A stretch of DNA of 64,000 bases from Zizania palustris (taxonomy: Eukaryota; Streptophyta; Magnoliopsida; Poales; Poaceae). Below the pieces are notes generated by a model, which did no database searches, had not been told where the DNA came from, and saw nothing but the letters and a program-made list of their open reading frames with translations. Of this stretch, positions 47,105 to 58,180 are shown piece by piece. Numbering within the stretch: position 1 is the stretch's first letter; each line of letters starts with the position of its first letter. Made by a program: the position numbers and the translations under genes. The DNA is taken from positions 19,621,116-19,685,115 of the forward strand of contig JAAALK010000082.1 in NCBI GenBank assembly GCA_019279435.1. Direction: 5' to 3'.

Positions 47105-48437
47105 ATCACCCCCTTGATGAGTGCATTGTCAACACCCTCTTCAACAACTCTTCAGTACTTGCAAAACACGTAGAAACATGAAAACAAAACACAAGAAGAC
47201 AGAAAAGAAGAAAATAAAATAAAAGTTTAACCCTAATGACCAAAAGCCGAACAAAAAATAGAAAGCGGTTATTATGGTTAACCAAAAATAAAAACTCAAA
47301 ACGAGTGCAATCTCAGAATTATCAATAAGGATATCGAAAGAGTAAGGGCAAAAGAGACTAAAACTCCTCCTGAAACAAATTTCTCCCCCTTGTTGACAAT
47401 TGGACTCATCAAGTGAGACTAAATGCACTCTAAAGAGACATAGACTCAAACTCCACCTGAAATGCAGCCCCCCTCAAAATATGCAATGAATGCAACTAGG
47501 TGCAGGTGGAGTGTAAAAAGCATGCTTCTCAGATATGATTGACTGCAATTACAACATCTAGCAAGTATAACAAAAGTAATACTGTCAAAGACACATGGCA
47601 TGATCAGTGCAATAGATGATATCCAAACAAAGTCATTAGCATGCATTTTTCGATTTTTGCAAACAAAAACATCACCACATTTTCCAGTCGACAAGCAAAG
47701 TAAAGCATGAGATGCAAGGGCTAGCTAATATCTACCAAGATAAGCATTGTCCATAATGAAGTGCTTCAGCAAACTTGTTATCTTTTTAATTTTTAGGCTT
47801 TTTCTTTTCCTTTTTCATATTTTCTAGTGGTTATTTGCATGTCAACCTTATGCTAACTGACCAAGTCAAGCCTAGGCTAGAACTGGACCATCAGAAGCTT
47901 AAGACATTGGTCTTGGCATACATTACACTGTCCTAGTTCATACCAAAGTGCTATGGTAAGTATTCCAGAACAATGCAATGCGACAAAGCAAACCCACCTG
48001 GATCTTTTCAAATTATGCATAAAAACGCATGGATTTTTCATTTTTCTTATTTTTTATCATTTTTATAGCAAATTTTCCATTTTTAAAGCATATAGATGTC
48101 CAAGTTGCATATCTGCATCTAAGTGAGGAACTAGCTACTAGTCATGTAAAAGATAGCAAAAGCATTCAGCCTACACATGCTATTTACCAGAAGCAATGGT
48201 GATCATTTTTCAATTTTAAAGCATAAAAGCCATGCATATGGCAAATATCAGACATATCATGTGAACTGAAGCAAAACATGATCATCAACAGGTATTCAAA
48301 AGCATATACTAGCTAGAGCAAGTAAAGCAGATCAATCATATGTGAGTATGTATGATATGAACACACACAAAAAGACTCAAGAAAAGAGTAAAGAAGAAAG
48401 AAAACTGACTCAAAATATCCTAAAAAGGATACACAAC
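47105..48437 (-). other. CopH PPT and 3' untranslated region
   Basis: The tract 'aagggggtgat' (minus strand) borders the LTR. The 1.3 kb beyond is AT-rich, non-coding and collinear with 60254-61580 of CopE and 57295-58180 of CopG. Confidence 0.75.
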
Positions 48438-48576
48438 TCACAAATCCCCTCGCAAATGCTCAAAAGTAGACTGATCTAGGGGTTTGGTGAAAATATCAGC
48501 CAACTGATGATGGGTATCAACATGAACAAGGTCAATGACACCTTTCTGATATTGATCCCTCAGAAAGTGAAAGCGT
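48438..48576 (-). pseudogene. CopH pol fragment: RNase H C-terminus
   Basis: The minus-strand frame includes VHVDTHHQLADIFTKPLDQ and ends at TGA 48438. The same segment exists in CopE (61581-61740). It is cut off by the CopG LTR at 48577, so only the last ~45 residues remain. Confidence 0.85.
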
Positions 48577-50282
48577 TGAAGGACCAAAAGTAGCGACCAG
48601 AGGGGGCGTGAATGGGCGCCTAAAAATTTATTGCAAAACTATGACCTAATCCCAACACCCAAACAACCTTAACCAAACAAATTATATTAGCAAACCAACT
48701 AAAGTTGTCTAGCCTAAAAATTACCGGTGTCTTAATTGAAACGATATTAAAACATGGATCATTAAAAATTAATTCAGAAATACAGCGGTAAATAAAAACA
48801 CCTAGATAAATCACGAAATATTTATATTGAAGTCTAGAAATAAAATACTAATCAAATGAATAAAACATGGATCATTAAAAATTAATTCAGAAATAAACCT
48901 AAAATATTGCACGTAAAAACTAGAATAAAAATAATGCTGCGACTAGTAAATTTTACTTTTTATATGAGTAGATAAAAGACAGTTAAATAAATAATACGAG
49001 ATAACTAAAAAAATAACAGATTAAAATTAACTACGAGATTAATTTTTTATGCTAATACAATAAAAACTAGCGGATAAAATAAACTACGAAATAACTAACA
49101 GATTTAAACTAATTAAAAATTAGGAGATAAAAAACTTATCTTCATCTGATCTGCGAAAAAGCGCCGTGGAAATTTTCGTCATCGCCCGCCGTGCGTCACC
49201 GCTTGGGAAAATGTGCGTGTGCTTCCAAGGTTGCTGCGGTTTGACAACTCACAAAACAAAACTTTGCTGCCGATTGTTATTCCCGTGGGTCCTGCGCTAG
49301 TGCTTAGCCTGCCGCCGTAGCGTGGCTATGCTGCAATGCCTAGCCGGCCGGCGTGGACTGCCATGCTGATGAAACGGGCCCGTTCGCCGTGATCTGCCGT
49401 GCACCGATCTGCTGCTCCCTATGCCTGCTGGCTGCCGCGCCTATGCTGTGTAGCCATCCACGTGACTAGCACATCGTGTGACAGATGCTGCTGCCGTGCG
49501 AGGACCGGCGGGGCCCACGCCGCCCACGCGGGCGTTGCTTGCGGCAAGGCAGCTCCGCATGGCACTGAGTAAAGCACACGTCATCTGCGCTGCAATGATT
49601 CACGCGCCGCCGTGGGGAAATCCAAGATTAAAAAACGGGTCGGCGAACGGAGATGAAGTCGACGGTGGTTGAATATGGAGAAAAAATAGGGGATGAAAAA
49701 TTTGTTGTGGACTGCAAATAATATCGCTAAAACAGTCCCCTATCCCTATGGGGTAGGGGCCTATTTATAGGCGACTCTTAATACATGAAAAACTAATTTA
49801 CCCCTAGTGTAAATTACACTGACTCTAAAATAAATTCCGAAATTACTGAAATACTCTTGGAAAAATCAACTGACACAAATAAAAATATTCTGGACTTAAA
49901 AACTAAATATTAATATCCTAAAAACAAAATAATCATAGGTTGTCAGTTTTGCGCCGAAACTGACAAAGCGTCCACCGTCTTTGCATCGGGTACCCGGATT
50001 GGGCCGACCCGACCCTGCAGCTTCCTCAGCCTGGCAATCGCTCACTGCCCGTGTACCTGAGTCAAACCCAGTCAACAAACCAGTGGATCCTCTGCCGCTC
50101 CTAGCCCATGTACCCGTATTGGGCCATCTCTACTCCGTGGCTCCTCTACCCGGTTGTCGCTCGCTGCTCGTGTACCTGACTCACACGCGCCTTAGACACG
50201 ACATGTCTTCATGTCTCTTTCTTTGACTTCCGTTGACAATCACTCATCACATCTGGAGTATCAAACCCATGTTCTTCAACAT
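48577..50282 (-). repeat. CopG 3' LTR, main part
   Basis: It starts TGAAGGACCAAAAGTAGCG, like CopE. TATAAATAG on the sense strand is at 49761-49769. The middle (48640-49140) is very AT-rich with a duplicated 'aaaacatggatcattaaaaattaattcagaaat' (48752 and 48864). The GC-rich stretch 49140-49680 has no conserved ORF. Confidence 0.8.
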
Positions 50283-51244
50283 TGTTGTAGCAATTTTGTT
50301 AGCTACAGCACAGGTTTAGTATGTGTGTATGCGGAGTATAAACTGAACCTCGAAGGGTTCTCTCAGGAGGAGAAAAGGTTTATACTGGTTCGGGCCTCCC
50401 CTAGGGGATAATAGCCCTACGTCCAGTTTGTGGTGGATTTGGCATGGTATGCCTTGGTGTGGAGAAGTGAACTCCAGGGTCTCATTGCCCCCTGGAGGAG
50501 GTGTCCTGCTACAAGTGCTTGGCCCCGCTTTTATAGGCACGCAGGTCTTAAGGAAAAGACCAAAATGCCCTCTATAAGCCCTAGGCTCATAGGGGTAAAA
50601 GGGAAAAAAGGAGCTAGCTACTGTACAAAGGTGCTTTATAGCTTTACAAACGTGTCATACAACGTCATACTTTGACCAGTTAAACGACATACCAGGGGCG
50701 GAGGGGCCCTCGGTATGGCTTCTACCCTGCAGCGAGGCGTAGATATTTCTTGGGTTCGGAGTAGGGGCCGGAGCTCTTCTGGCGGAGGCTGCGAAGGAGG
50801 CTTCAAAGTACACTCCGAAGGGGGCTTCGAAGCATACTCCAAACTGGGCTCCGAACTGGAGTCTCAGAGACTTGGCTTTGAACTTGCCGGACAGGGTCCG
50901 GAGACTAGCTCTGAGGAGCTCCGAAGGGGGGCTAACTCCAGACAGAGCTCGAAGGTTAACTCCAAACAAGGTCCGGAGGCTGGCTTCGAAGTTATCCTGA
51001 GAACTTCTGGCAATCTTCTAGGAATCTTGAGGGCTTCACTCCGGAGGGCTCCAAGGGACTTCGCTCCAGAGGGCTTCGACGGGGCTCGAGGGCTTCACCC
51101 TAACAGGCTCCGAAGTGAACCTTGAGGCTTGGAAATAGCTTCTTTGGGAAGATACAGTCTTCGACAGTGTTGGGCTCCGGGTCGAAGGCTGTCGGAGGCT
51201 GATGTCATTTGGCCCATGTTCAAGGGAAAACTATTCCCCCAACA
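50283..51244 (-). repeat. GypF 3' LTR (962 bp)
   Basis: Minus strand TGTTGGGGGAATAG...CTACAACA. Sense TATAAAAG is at 50528-50535. The PPT cgaggggctac lies at 51255-51245. Many 'ctccgaag' and 'cttcgaag' words occur in 50770-51120. Confidence 0.92.
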
Positions 51245-51532
51245 GTAGCCCCTCGCGTGCAGGCCTTCGGGACGAAGGGGTGTGCGCGCCCTTGGGACAA
51301 ATGACCAAAAAATACTTCAGGGAAAACAAGCATTCGGAGCTTGGACCGAAGGCGCCTTCAAGACGCGCAGATGATAACTGCCTGCGTCAGCTGTCAGAAT
51401 GAACTCGGGGAGATCAACTGGCTCCGCAACGGCTAGAAAATTGACCGTTACCCCGCACTAGGCCGCTTCGCCTTCGCTGGAGGCCCACCTGCCAGTGGGT
51501 TCGGCCCATGAACCGTTGGACTTCTTACCGCC

Positions 51533-51541
51533 TATAAATAG
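51533..51541 (+). promoter_or_regulatory. TATA box of the GypF antisense gene
   Basis: TATAAATAG, 140 bases before the ATG at 51681, outside the LTR. Its position matches GypC and GypA. Confidence 0.7.
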
Positions 51542-51680
51542 GGGTTTACCGCGCACGGCTTCGGCACGCTCTCATTTGCTTTCTTCTCAGCGCCTTGCAT
51601 CCTTCGCTCTCTTCTCCTCCTTGGCTTCGCGCGAAGCACCCCTCGCTAGCTTTAGCCCCTCGCGCCGAAGCCCCACAAGA

Positions 51681-54391
51681 ATGCTGAAGAAGGCAGCCTT
51701 GAAGGCCTTGGCCTTGGGCCCGAGCTCTAGTTCCGCCCAACTGCAGGCGGCGGCGGCTGCGGTAGCGAAGCCTGCACCGAGGCGGCTATGGCCGAGGGAC
51801 CTTCGGACGCCATCCGACAAATTTGAGCAAACGCTTGAGATGAGGGCTTCGATTGCTACAGAGGAGTCCGCCCGGAGGGCCTGCGAGGGAAGGATTGCTT
51901 CGAAGATCCAACTCAGAGTGCCAGAGAAGATGGAAGCCATACCAAGACCTTGGGCTGACGAGGTGGTGCTGTTCGAAGCCTTCTTCGAAGCCGGCCTCGG
52001 GCTGCTAGCAGTGGGAATGTTGAGCGAAGTCTTTGGGGCTTACAACCTCGAACTTCCTCACCTTTCGCCCAACGCCGTGGCGAGGCTTGCTGTCTTTGAG
52101 TGGGCCATGAGGGCCGAAGGTTACGAGGGCCACGCGGACGTCTTCGTCACCCTCCATGACGCCAACTGCCAGCCAAAGCCAAGGGAGGGTACAGACCACG
52201 TCAAGAGGGCCTTGGCCTTTGGTAGCGCAAACTTTCAGCTTCGGAGGGAGTATCAAGATGCCTTCCCGGCGAGGGCCGCCAATAGAAAATGGTACTCGAA
52301 GTGGGATCAAGAGTGGTTCTATGCCTCCATCGGCGCGAACTCTCCCCTTCGAAGTACCAATGCCCTTATCTCATACCGGCGCGAAGGGGTGGTGAAGACC
52401 AGCCCGGACACCCTTCGCTCGAGGATCTCGCTCCTTCGGAGGGTTGCCGCGAAGATGAGCATGAGGGACCTCGCGGAGGAGTTCATCACCCTCCGGCTCA
52501 GCCCCCTTGCGTGCTCTTGGCTGGAGGTTCTCTTCCAAGCTTCGGGCCGAGGGGGCCTAAACGAGTTGGCCTTTGAACGCCTCTGTAAGGCTTTTAACCT
52601 TTCCACTTTCATACTTCGCCAAAAACTTTATCCTGACTTAAACTTTTGTGAAGCCCACCTCGAAGTGAGGACTCCGGAGGAGGCCATCGCGGCGGCGGAG
52701 CGTGTTGTTGGGACTCCGACACCGGAGGAGCAAGCCCAGCGGCTAGCTTCGGTGGGGTCCTGGGAGCACTGGAACAGGGTGTGGACCTTGCTTGGCTACG
52801 AAGAGGTCCCTGCCCTGCCAGACTTCTCCCACCTCACAGCTTCGATAGCCGGAGCCAAGAGGAAGAGAGGGGATGACGGTGAGCCCAAAACTTCGAGGGC
52901 TAGGCCAGAGGAGCCCACGACCGAAGCCCGTGCTCCGGAAGAGGCAGCGACGGAGCCCACAAGTGCTTCGGCTACCAAGAAGGTAGCGAAGGCCTCGACG
53001 GCGATGACTTCGAGCGCGAAGGCCGATGCGCCTGCTCCAGCTACTGAGAAGGATTGGGGGGCACACATTGACCCCTCCGCCTTCGAAGAAATCTCTGACG
53101 AAAGTAAACACTTCAAACGTACTTCTCTTCAATACGCGAATTTTGACTTATACTTTTCTGTAGAGGAGGATGCCAGTACGAGGCCCACGATGGCGGAGCC
53201 TGCAAAGGACGACGCTGGTGCGAGGTCCACCGCGCCGAAGCCAGCAGAGGCCTCCAGCAGCAGCAGCAACAGCAGTAGCAGCAGCTTGGAGTCCAACAGC
53301 TCCTCGTCTGAAGAAGACGGAGGCAGCGGCTGTGGTGAAGGGGACCCTCAAAACGACGAGGACGTCGAGGTGGTGGAGCTAAGCCCAGCCATGCCGAAGC
53401 CTGCGCAGGCGGTTGCGGCGGAGGAGATTGTCCAGCCTCTTCGGCCGAAGGGGGCCTTAACTGAGGCGGCCATCAACAGCTTCCACGAGGGCTGCGCATC
53501 TGCGGAGGCAGGGGACTTGGTGGCTCAACTTAGCCGCTCGAACCCCATGGAACTCTTCATCAATGGGAACGAAGCCCTTATCCAGGTGAGTGAAGTCCTA
53601 CACAGCCTTCGGGTTATACCTTCATCTTCGATCAACACTTATGATTTCTTAAATTCTTCCAGGCCTTCGCACTGAACGCAGCAGCTTCGACCTCTGCGGA
53701 TAGGCGAATGATGCGCCCGGCAGAGGAGAAGGAGGCCCTCCGACGCGATGTCTCGGTGGAAGCCGGGAAGCGAAGGCGGGCCGAAGCTTCAACCGATGCG
53801 GCGAGGGGCGAGGCCGAGACGGCGAGGGCTAAGGCAGAGGCGGCGAAGGCCGAGGCTGGCAAGGCTAAGGAAGCCTTGGCCTCAGAGATGGATAGGCTCC
53901 GTGCGGAGCTCAAAGCTGCGAAGGACGACAAAGCCCGGCAGGCGAAGGAGAACTCCGAACTCCGCCAACGGGCTCAGTCACTTGAGAACTTCGTTGTTGA
54001 CAACCTTGACGAAGCCACTCTGAGCCTGACCAAGGTCCTACAACAAATAGGGACCGAATGTCGGGCTCCGGACTTCGGTGACCTGGATCCAATTGGGGAC
54101 CGCACCGCATTCTTGAAGGTGGTGGTTTCGTCGGCGGAGCAGTCTCTGAAAGGCTTCGGCTTGATGGCTGGCCAAGTGGCGGGCCAAGGAGTGTTGCAAA
54201 CGCTTCACGACGCGGGGTGCAACCACCTCGAAGCAGCAACCTCCGTGACCCCGGTGGCCTTAGGGGGCCAACACTTGGTGACGCCTCCGACAGAGGTCCG
54301 CGGAGCCTGGCGGCAGCTTCAGGAGCCTTGGAAGGTCCAAGGCTATGAAGCAGTCCTCAAGATTCAGAAGGCGCTCCTCTGCCTTCGCTGA
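51681..54391 (+). CDS. GypF antisense gene, four exons open (834 aa), Transposase_28-like
   Basis: Inferred exons: 51681-52584, 52654-53103, 53164-53585, 53663-54391. Introns are 69, 60 and 77 nt with phases 1, 1, 0, exactly as in GypC; the third has a consensus CAG|GTGAGT donor. The first two introns are in-frame and stop-free, so an unspliced reading also stays open. I chose ATG 51681 by alignment with GypC (MLKKAALKAL, followed by an Ala-rich stretch); an upstream in-frame ATG at 51495 precedes the TATA box. The core includes EVVLFEAFFEAGLGLLAVGM and LPHLSPNAVARLAVFEWAMR. A Ser-rich acidic region and a long Ala/Glu/Lys coiled coil (53700-54000) follow. A TGA at 54389 ends exon 4 before any good donor. 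Confidence 0.72.
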
Positions 54392-54548
54392 GTCAAAGCA
54401 CTTGCTTCGCCAAATCGACCTTCGACATCGACACCTCTGCCTCCGAAGGTGTACATGTCCTTAGGCTCCTTGTAATTCTTAGTTGTAGGCTTTGTAAAAA
54501 CTTATCAGTTTATTAATATGAATGCGGGGGTGGTTTATACCTGCCCAG

Positions 54549-55007
54549 GCTCTATCTCCGAATGTTGACTTCGAAGTACTTGAGGACTTTGAAGAACTTC
54601 GCCAGTTGTGGGCAGTCTTCGAGGTAGCTAGGTCCAAAGGCCCCCCTCGGTTTAAGCTTCTGAGGGGGCCTAACGGTGAAGCCATCTCCGAAGTAGTTCA
54701 GGATCTGCTGGCCATCGTTAAGATGGAGTCCCTTCAGAGTTCTTCACCTTTACCTCCGCGAACAGCCTTGGCAGGCGATGAAGCCTTAGTTTTTTCTGCC
54801 TTCGACATGGCACCGCCTGCCTCGCAGACTTGGAGCGACCTGCAAAGTGGAAGACGAGGTCTGCGGGCTTCGGAGCCTGGACGAGCCGGACATGGGAGAG
54901 CAGGCTCCGACGAGGCTTCGTCCAGCCGAGGGGGCCCTGGCCGAAAGAAAGGCAAGCGAGGGTTGGGGCCACGCACTCGATTTTGCTTAGGCTTAGATAC
55001 AAACTAA
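54549..55007 (+). CDS. GypF antisense gene, exon-5 homologue
   Basis: After an acceptor tacctgcccag the frame ALSPNVDFEVLEDFEELRQL parallels GypC exon 5 (ALPLMEDIEVLELNNELRSL). It ends in a basic tail with RKKGKRGLGPRTRFCLGLDT, like the RFLLSIDT tail of GypC. In-frame joining to exon 4 is blocked by the TGA at 54389 unless another donor is used, so the final protein may lack this part. Confidence 0.6.
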   Translation, partial: ALSPNVDFEVLEDFEELRQLWAVFEVARSKGPPRFKLLRGPNGEAISEVVQDLLAIVKMESLQSSSPLPPRTALAGDEALVFSAFDMAPPASQTWSDLQSGRRGLRASEPGRAGHGRAGSDEASSSRGGPGRKKGKRGLGPRTRFCLGLDTN

Positions 55008-56298
55008 TCGTAGTTTCTTTCGAAGTATATTTGTAACACACTTCTCAATTATCATTCAATGAATGGAGTTTATTGTATTTGCATACTTTGTCTACATGCT
55101 TCGCATTGTTTGATGACTTCGAATGTTTTTTAGCTTGTCACGCTCGTACTGCGTATTATATTCGCACACTTCGCATACATGCTTCCCCCCTTGCTCGTGG
55201 CAGCTAGGGACTTAGCCGTTGCTGGTGCGGGCAAATAAAAATGCGAAGGGGTGCGCCTTTTGGCGGCTTCGGATGCTTGAAATGTATTGAGCGAAGGCCT
55301 CTTTTGGGCTTCGAACGCGTTAATTTGGAGCGAAGAAAGGCTTCAGCGTAGCCAAATTAAGCAAAGCATGCTTCGGCATGCTAGGATTTTGGTGTTGTGC
55401 GCGAGTGAAGCAACGAAACACACTTAGATTTTAGGCGAAGCATGACTTCGAGATGTTTAATTTATAGATTAGATCGCGTCACACGAAGCGAGGCCTCAGT
55501 GCATGTTTAGATGGCGAAGCAAGGCTTCTTGAACTTGGTCCTGTAGTGAAAAGGATATTTGGTGTGGATTTACCGAACCTGTGATAGTTGAGTCACCTTC
55601 GACTCTGAGCCACCTTCGACTCTGAATACTGAGAACGGATCTCAGTATTCTGGGATATGTTAAGCCAGTGGCCTTCGTATCCCACACGCATCAGGTCGAT
55701 GACCTGGAGTCCTTGGACGCATCGGGCTGGTGGCCCGGAGTCCTTCTAGCCCACTGCTACGGGCTCGGAGGCACTGTGTAGCCTTCAGAGGAGTACTCCG
55801 AATTTTGTAAAGCGAAGCAAGGCTTCGAGTTTTAAATAAGGCGAAGCAAAGCTTCGTGTTTTTGATAAGGCAAAGCATAGCTTCGGTTTTTCAATAAGAT
55901 GGAGCAAAAGTTTGCATTTAAAGACGAAGCAGGGCTTCGGCTTCAAGGCGAAGCAGGGCTTCGAATTTAAGGCGAAGCAGGGCTTCGATTTTATATCAAA
56001 GTAATTGCAAAATTGTACATTGAAGTGGTACTTCGGATAGTGTACATACCTCGTAAAGTGGCTGAAAGCTTGTCTCGTAGCCCCTGGGGCTTCGACGGCC
56101 TTCGACACACGAAGCGGAGCCCCTTGCTGGAGGGTAAGCTCCGAAATGCAAAGGGTGGGGGAAGGCGAAGATGGCCTTCGAACTGCACCCGAAGCCCCTT
56201 GCTGAAGGGTGTGCGAAGCAAGAAAGCTTCGAAGCTCCCCCCTCAAGCATACTTCGAGTTGCAGACAGTAGCAGAGAACTTAGATTTTAGGACTAAGA
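55008..56298. repeat. GypF spacer with short tandem repeats
   Basis: Non-coding. 55795-55990 holds about six units of ~25-33 bases of the form 'aaggcgaagcagggcttcgaattt'. The rest is rich in 'ttcgaa' and 'gcttcg'. It stands where gag-pol would lie, and no trace of gag or pol was found. Confidence 0.7.
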
Positions 56299-56316
56299 TC
56301 CCCACGGACGGCGCCA
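56299..56316 (-). other. GypF primer binding site
   Basis: TGGCGCCGTCCGTGGGGA on the minus strand, two bases inside the 5' LTR, identical to GypC. Its retention means the RNA could still be reverse transcribed in trans. Confidence 0.85.
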
Positions 56317-56318
56317 AC

Positions 56319-57280
56319 TGTTGTAGCAATTTTGTTAGCTACAACACAGGTTTAGTATGTGTGTATGCGGAGTATAAACTGAACCTCGAAGGGTTCTCAC
56401 AGGAGGAGAAAAGGTTTATACTGGTTCGGGCCTCCCCTAGGGGATAATAGCCCTACGTCCAGTTTGAGGTGGATTTGGCATGGTATGCCTTGGTGTGGAG
56501 AAGTGAACTCCAGGGTCTCATGGCCCCCCGGAGGAGGTGTCCTGCTACAAGGGCTTGGCCCCACTTTTATAGGCACGCAGGCCTTAAGGAAAAGACCAAA
56601 ATGCCCTCTATAAGCCCTAGGCTCATAGGGGTAAAAGGGAAAAAAGGAGCTAGCTACTGTACAAAGGTGCTTTACAGCTTTACAAACGTGTCATACAACG
56701 TCATACTTTGACCAGTTAAACGACATACCAGGGGCGGAGGGGCCCTCGGTATGGCTTCTACCCTGCAGCGAGGCGTAGATATTTCTTGGGTTCGGAGTAG
56801 GGGCCGGAGCTCTTCTGGCGGAGGCTGCGAAGGAGGCTTCGAAGTACACTCCGAAGGGGGCTTCGAAGCATACTCCAAACTGGGCTCCGAACTGGAGTCT
56901 CAGAGACTTGGCTTTGAACTTGCCGGACAGGGTCCGGAGACTAGCTCTGAGGAGCTCCGAAGGGGGGCTAACTCCAGACAGAGCTTGAAGGTTAACACTG
57001 AACAAGGTCCGGAGGCTGGCTTCGATGTTATCCTGAGAACTTCTGGCAATCTTCTAGGAATCTTGAGGGCTTCGCTCCGGAGGGCTCCGAGGGACTTCGC
57101 TCTAGAGGGCTTCGACAGGGCTCGAGGGCTTCGCCCTAATAGTCTCCGAAGTGAACCTTGAGGCTTGGAAACAGCTTCTTTGGGAAGATACAGGCTTTGA
57201 CAGTGTTGGGCTCCGGGCCAAAGGCTGTCGGAGGCTGACATCATTTGGCCCCTGTTCAAGGGAAAACTATTCCCCCAACA
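56319..57280 (-). repeat. GypF 5' LTR (962 bp)
   Basis: Equal in length to 50283-51244. Sense TATAAAAG is at 56564-56571. Confidence 0.92.
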
Positions 57281-58180
57281 AACATGGTTTCTCAATCTCC
57301 CCCTTGATGAGTGCATTGTCAACACCCTCCTCAGCACTTCTTCAAAACCTGCAAAAACATGTGGAAACAGGAAAACAAAGACAAAAGAAAAATAGAAGGA
57401 AGAAAATAAAAGTTTAACCCTAATGACCAAAAGCCAAACAGAAGCAAGGAAACGATCATTAAGGTTAACCAAAAATAATGACTCAAAAACAAGTGCAATC
57501 TCAGAACTACCAACAAGGATAACAGAGTCCCCTTGAAATAAATCCTAGAGAAAGCTAAAAATGTTCCCTAAACCCAAAATTTCTCCCCCTTGTTGACAAT
57601 TGAACTCATCAAGTGAGACTAAATGCACTCTAAAGAGACATAATCAAAAACTGCCCCTGAAATATAGCTCCCCCTCAAAATATGCCATGAATGCAAATGG
57701 GGTGCAGGTGGAGTTGTTAAAAGCATGCTTCTTAGATATGATTAACTGCTATTACAACATCTAACAGGTATAGCAAAAGATATACTGTCTAAGATACATG
57801 ACATGATCAATGCAACAGATGATATCTAAGGAGAGTCATTAGCACGCATTTTTCAATTTTTGTAAAACAAAAGCATCACCATATTTTATAGTTGACAAGC
57901 AAAGTAAAGCATGAGATGCAAAAGCTAACTGATATCTACCAAGATAAGCATTGTCCATAGCAAAGTGCTTCAGCAAACTTGTCATCTTTTTTAAAAATTT
58001 TCATACTTATTCTTTTTCCCTTTTATTTTTCATTTCTGCCAGGGGTTATTTGCATGTCAAACCTTATGCTAACCGACCAAAACAAGCCTAGGCTAGAACT
58101 GGACCATCAGAAGCTTAAGACATTGGTCTTGGCATACATTACACCATCCTAGTTCATACCAAAGTGCTATGATAAGCAGT
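57281..58180 (-). other. CopG LTR edge, PPT and 3' untranslated region
   Basis: 57281-57285 is the GypF target duplicate and 57286-57294 completes the CopG LTR. The PPT and about 880 bases of AT-rich non-coding DNA follow, collinear with CopE 60254-61090. Confidence 0.75.

Larger units (their letters stand above)
22853..48576 (-). mobile_element. CopH: SIRE-type copia element, 3' part, host of CopB and CopG
   Basis: The minus-strand order from right to left is pol C-terminus (48576-48438), 3' untranslated region, PPT at about 47105-47117 (aagggggtgat) and 3' LTR (47104-46397, continued at 23711-22853). CopB sits inside the LTR with a cagag duplication, which proves 23711 and 46397 were once adjacent. 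The pol is cut at 48577 by CopG, so CopH's 5' portion must lie beyond the right edge. The left end shows no copia LTR terminus, so a deletion there is likely. Confidence 0.65.
50283..57280 (-). mobile_element. GypF: Tat gypsy derivative lacking gag and pol (6998 bp)
   Basis: Two 962-bp LTRs, PBS, PPT and a perfect aacat duplication (50278-50282, 57281-57285) mark a complete insertion in the CopG LTR. The 5.1 kb interior contains the antisense gene on the + strand and a repeat-rich segment, but no gag, protease, RT or integrase in any frame. By eye the LTRs differ at about 30-35 positions (~3.5%), older than GypC. It must have been mobilised by proteins made elsewhere. Confidence 0.9.
48577..58180 (-). 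mobile_element. CopG: SIRE-type copia, 3' LTR plus 3' region, host of GypF and CopE
   Basis: The 3' LTR is 48577-50282 joined to 57286-57294 once GypF is removed (1715 bp, TGAAGGACC...TTTCTCA). The PPT (aagggggagat) is at 57295-57307. The 3' untranslated region runs to 58180, where CopE begins. Pol and the 5' LTR are expected right of the window. The insertion point in CopH follows agcgt (48572-48576); its duplicate lies outside. Confidence 0.8.

Noticed and set aside
49478..49672. Short GC-rich open frame in the CopG LTR
   Set aside because: No known domain and not shared with CopE or CopH LTRs.
51495..53675. Treating 51495-53675 as one intronless 726-aa protein starting at 51495
   Set aside because: The 51495 ATG precedes the TATA box at 51533, the alignment with GypC begins at 51681, and splice sites with matching phases exist inside the frame.
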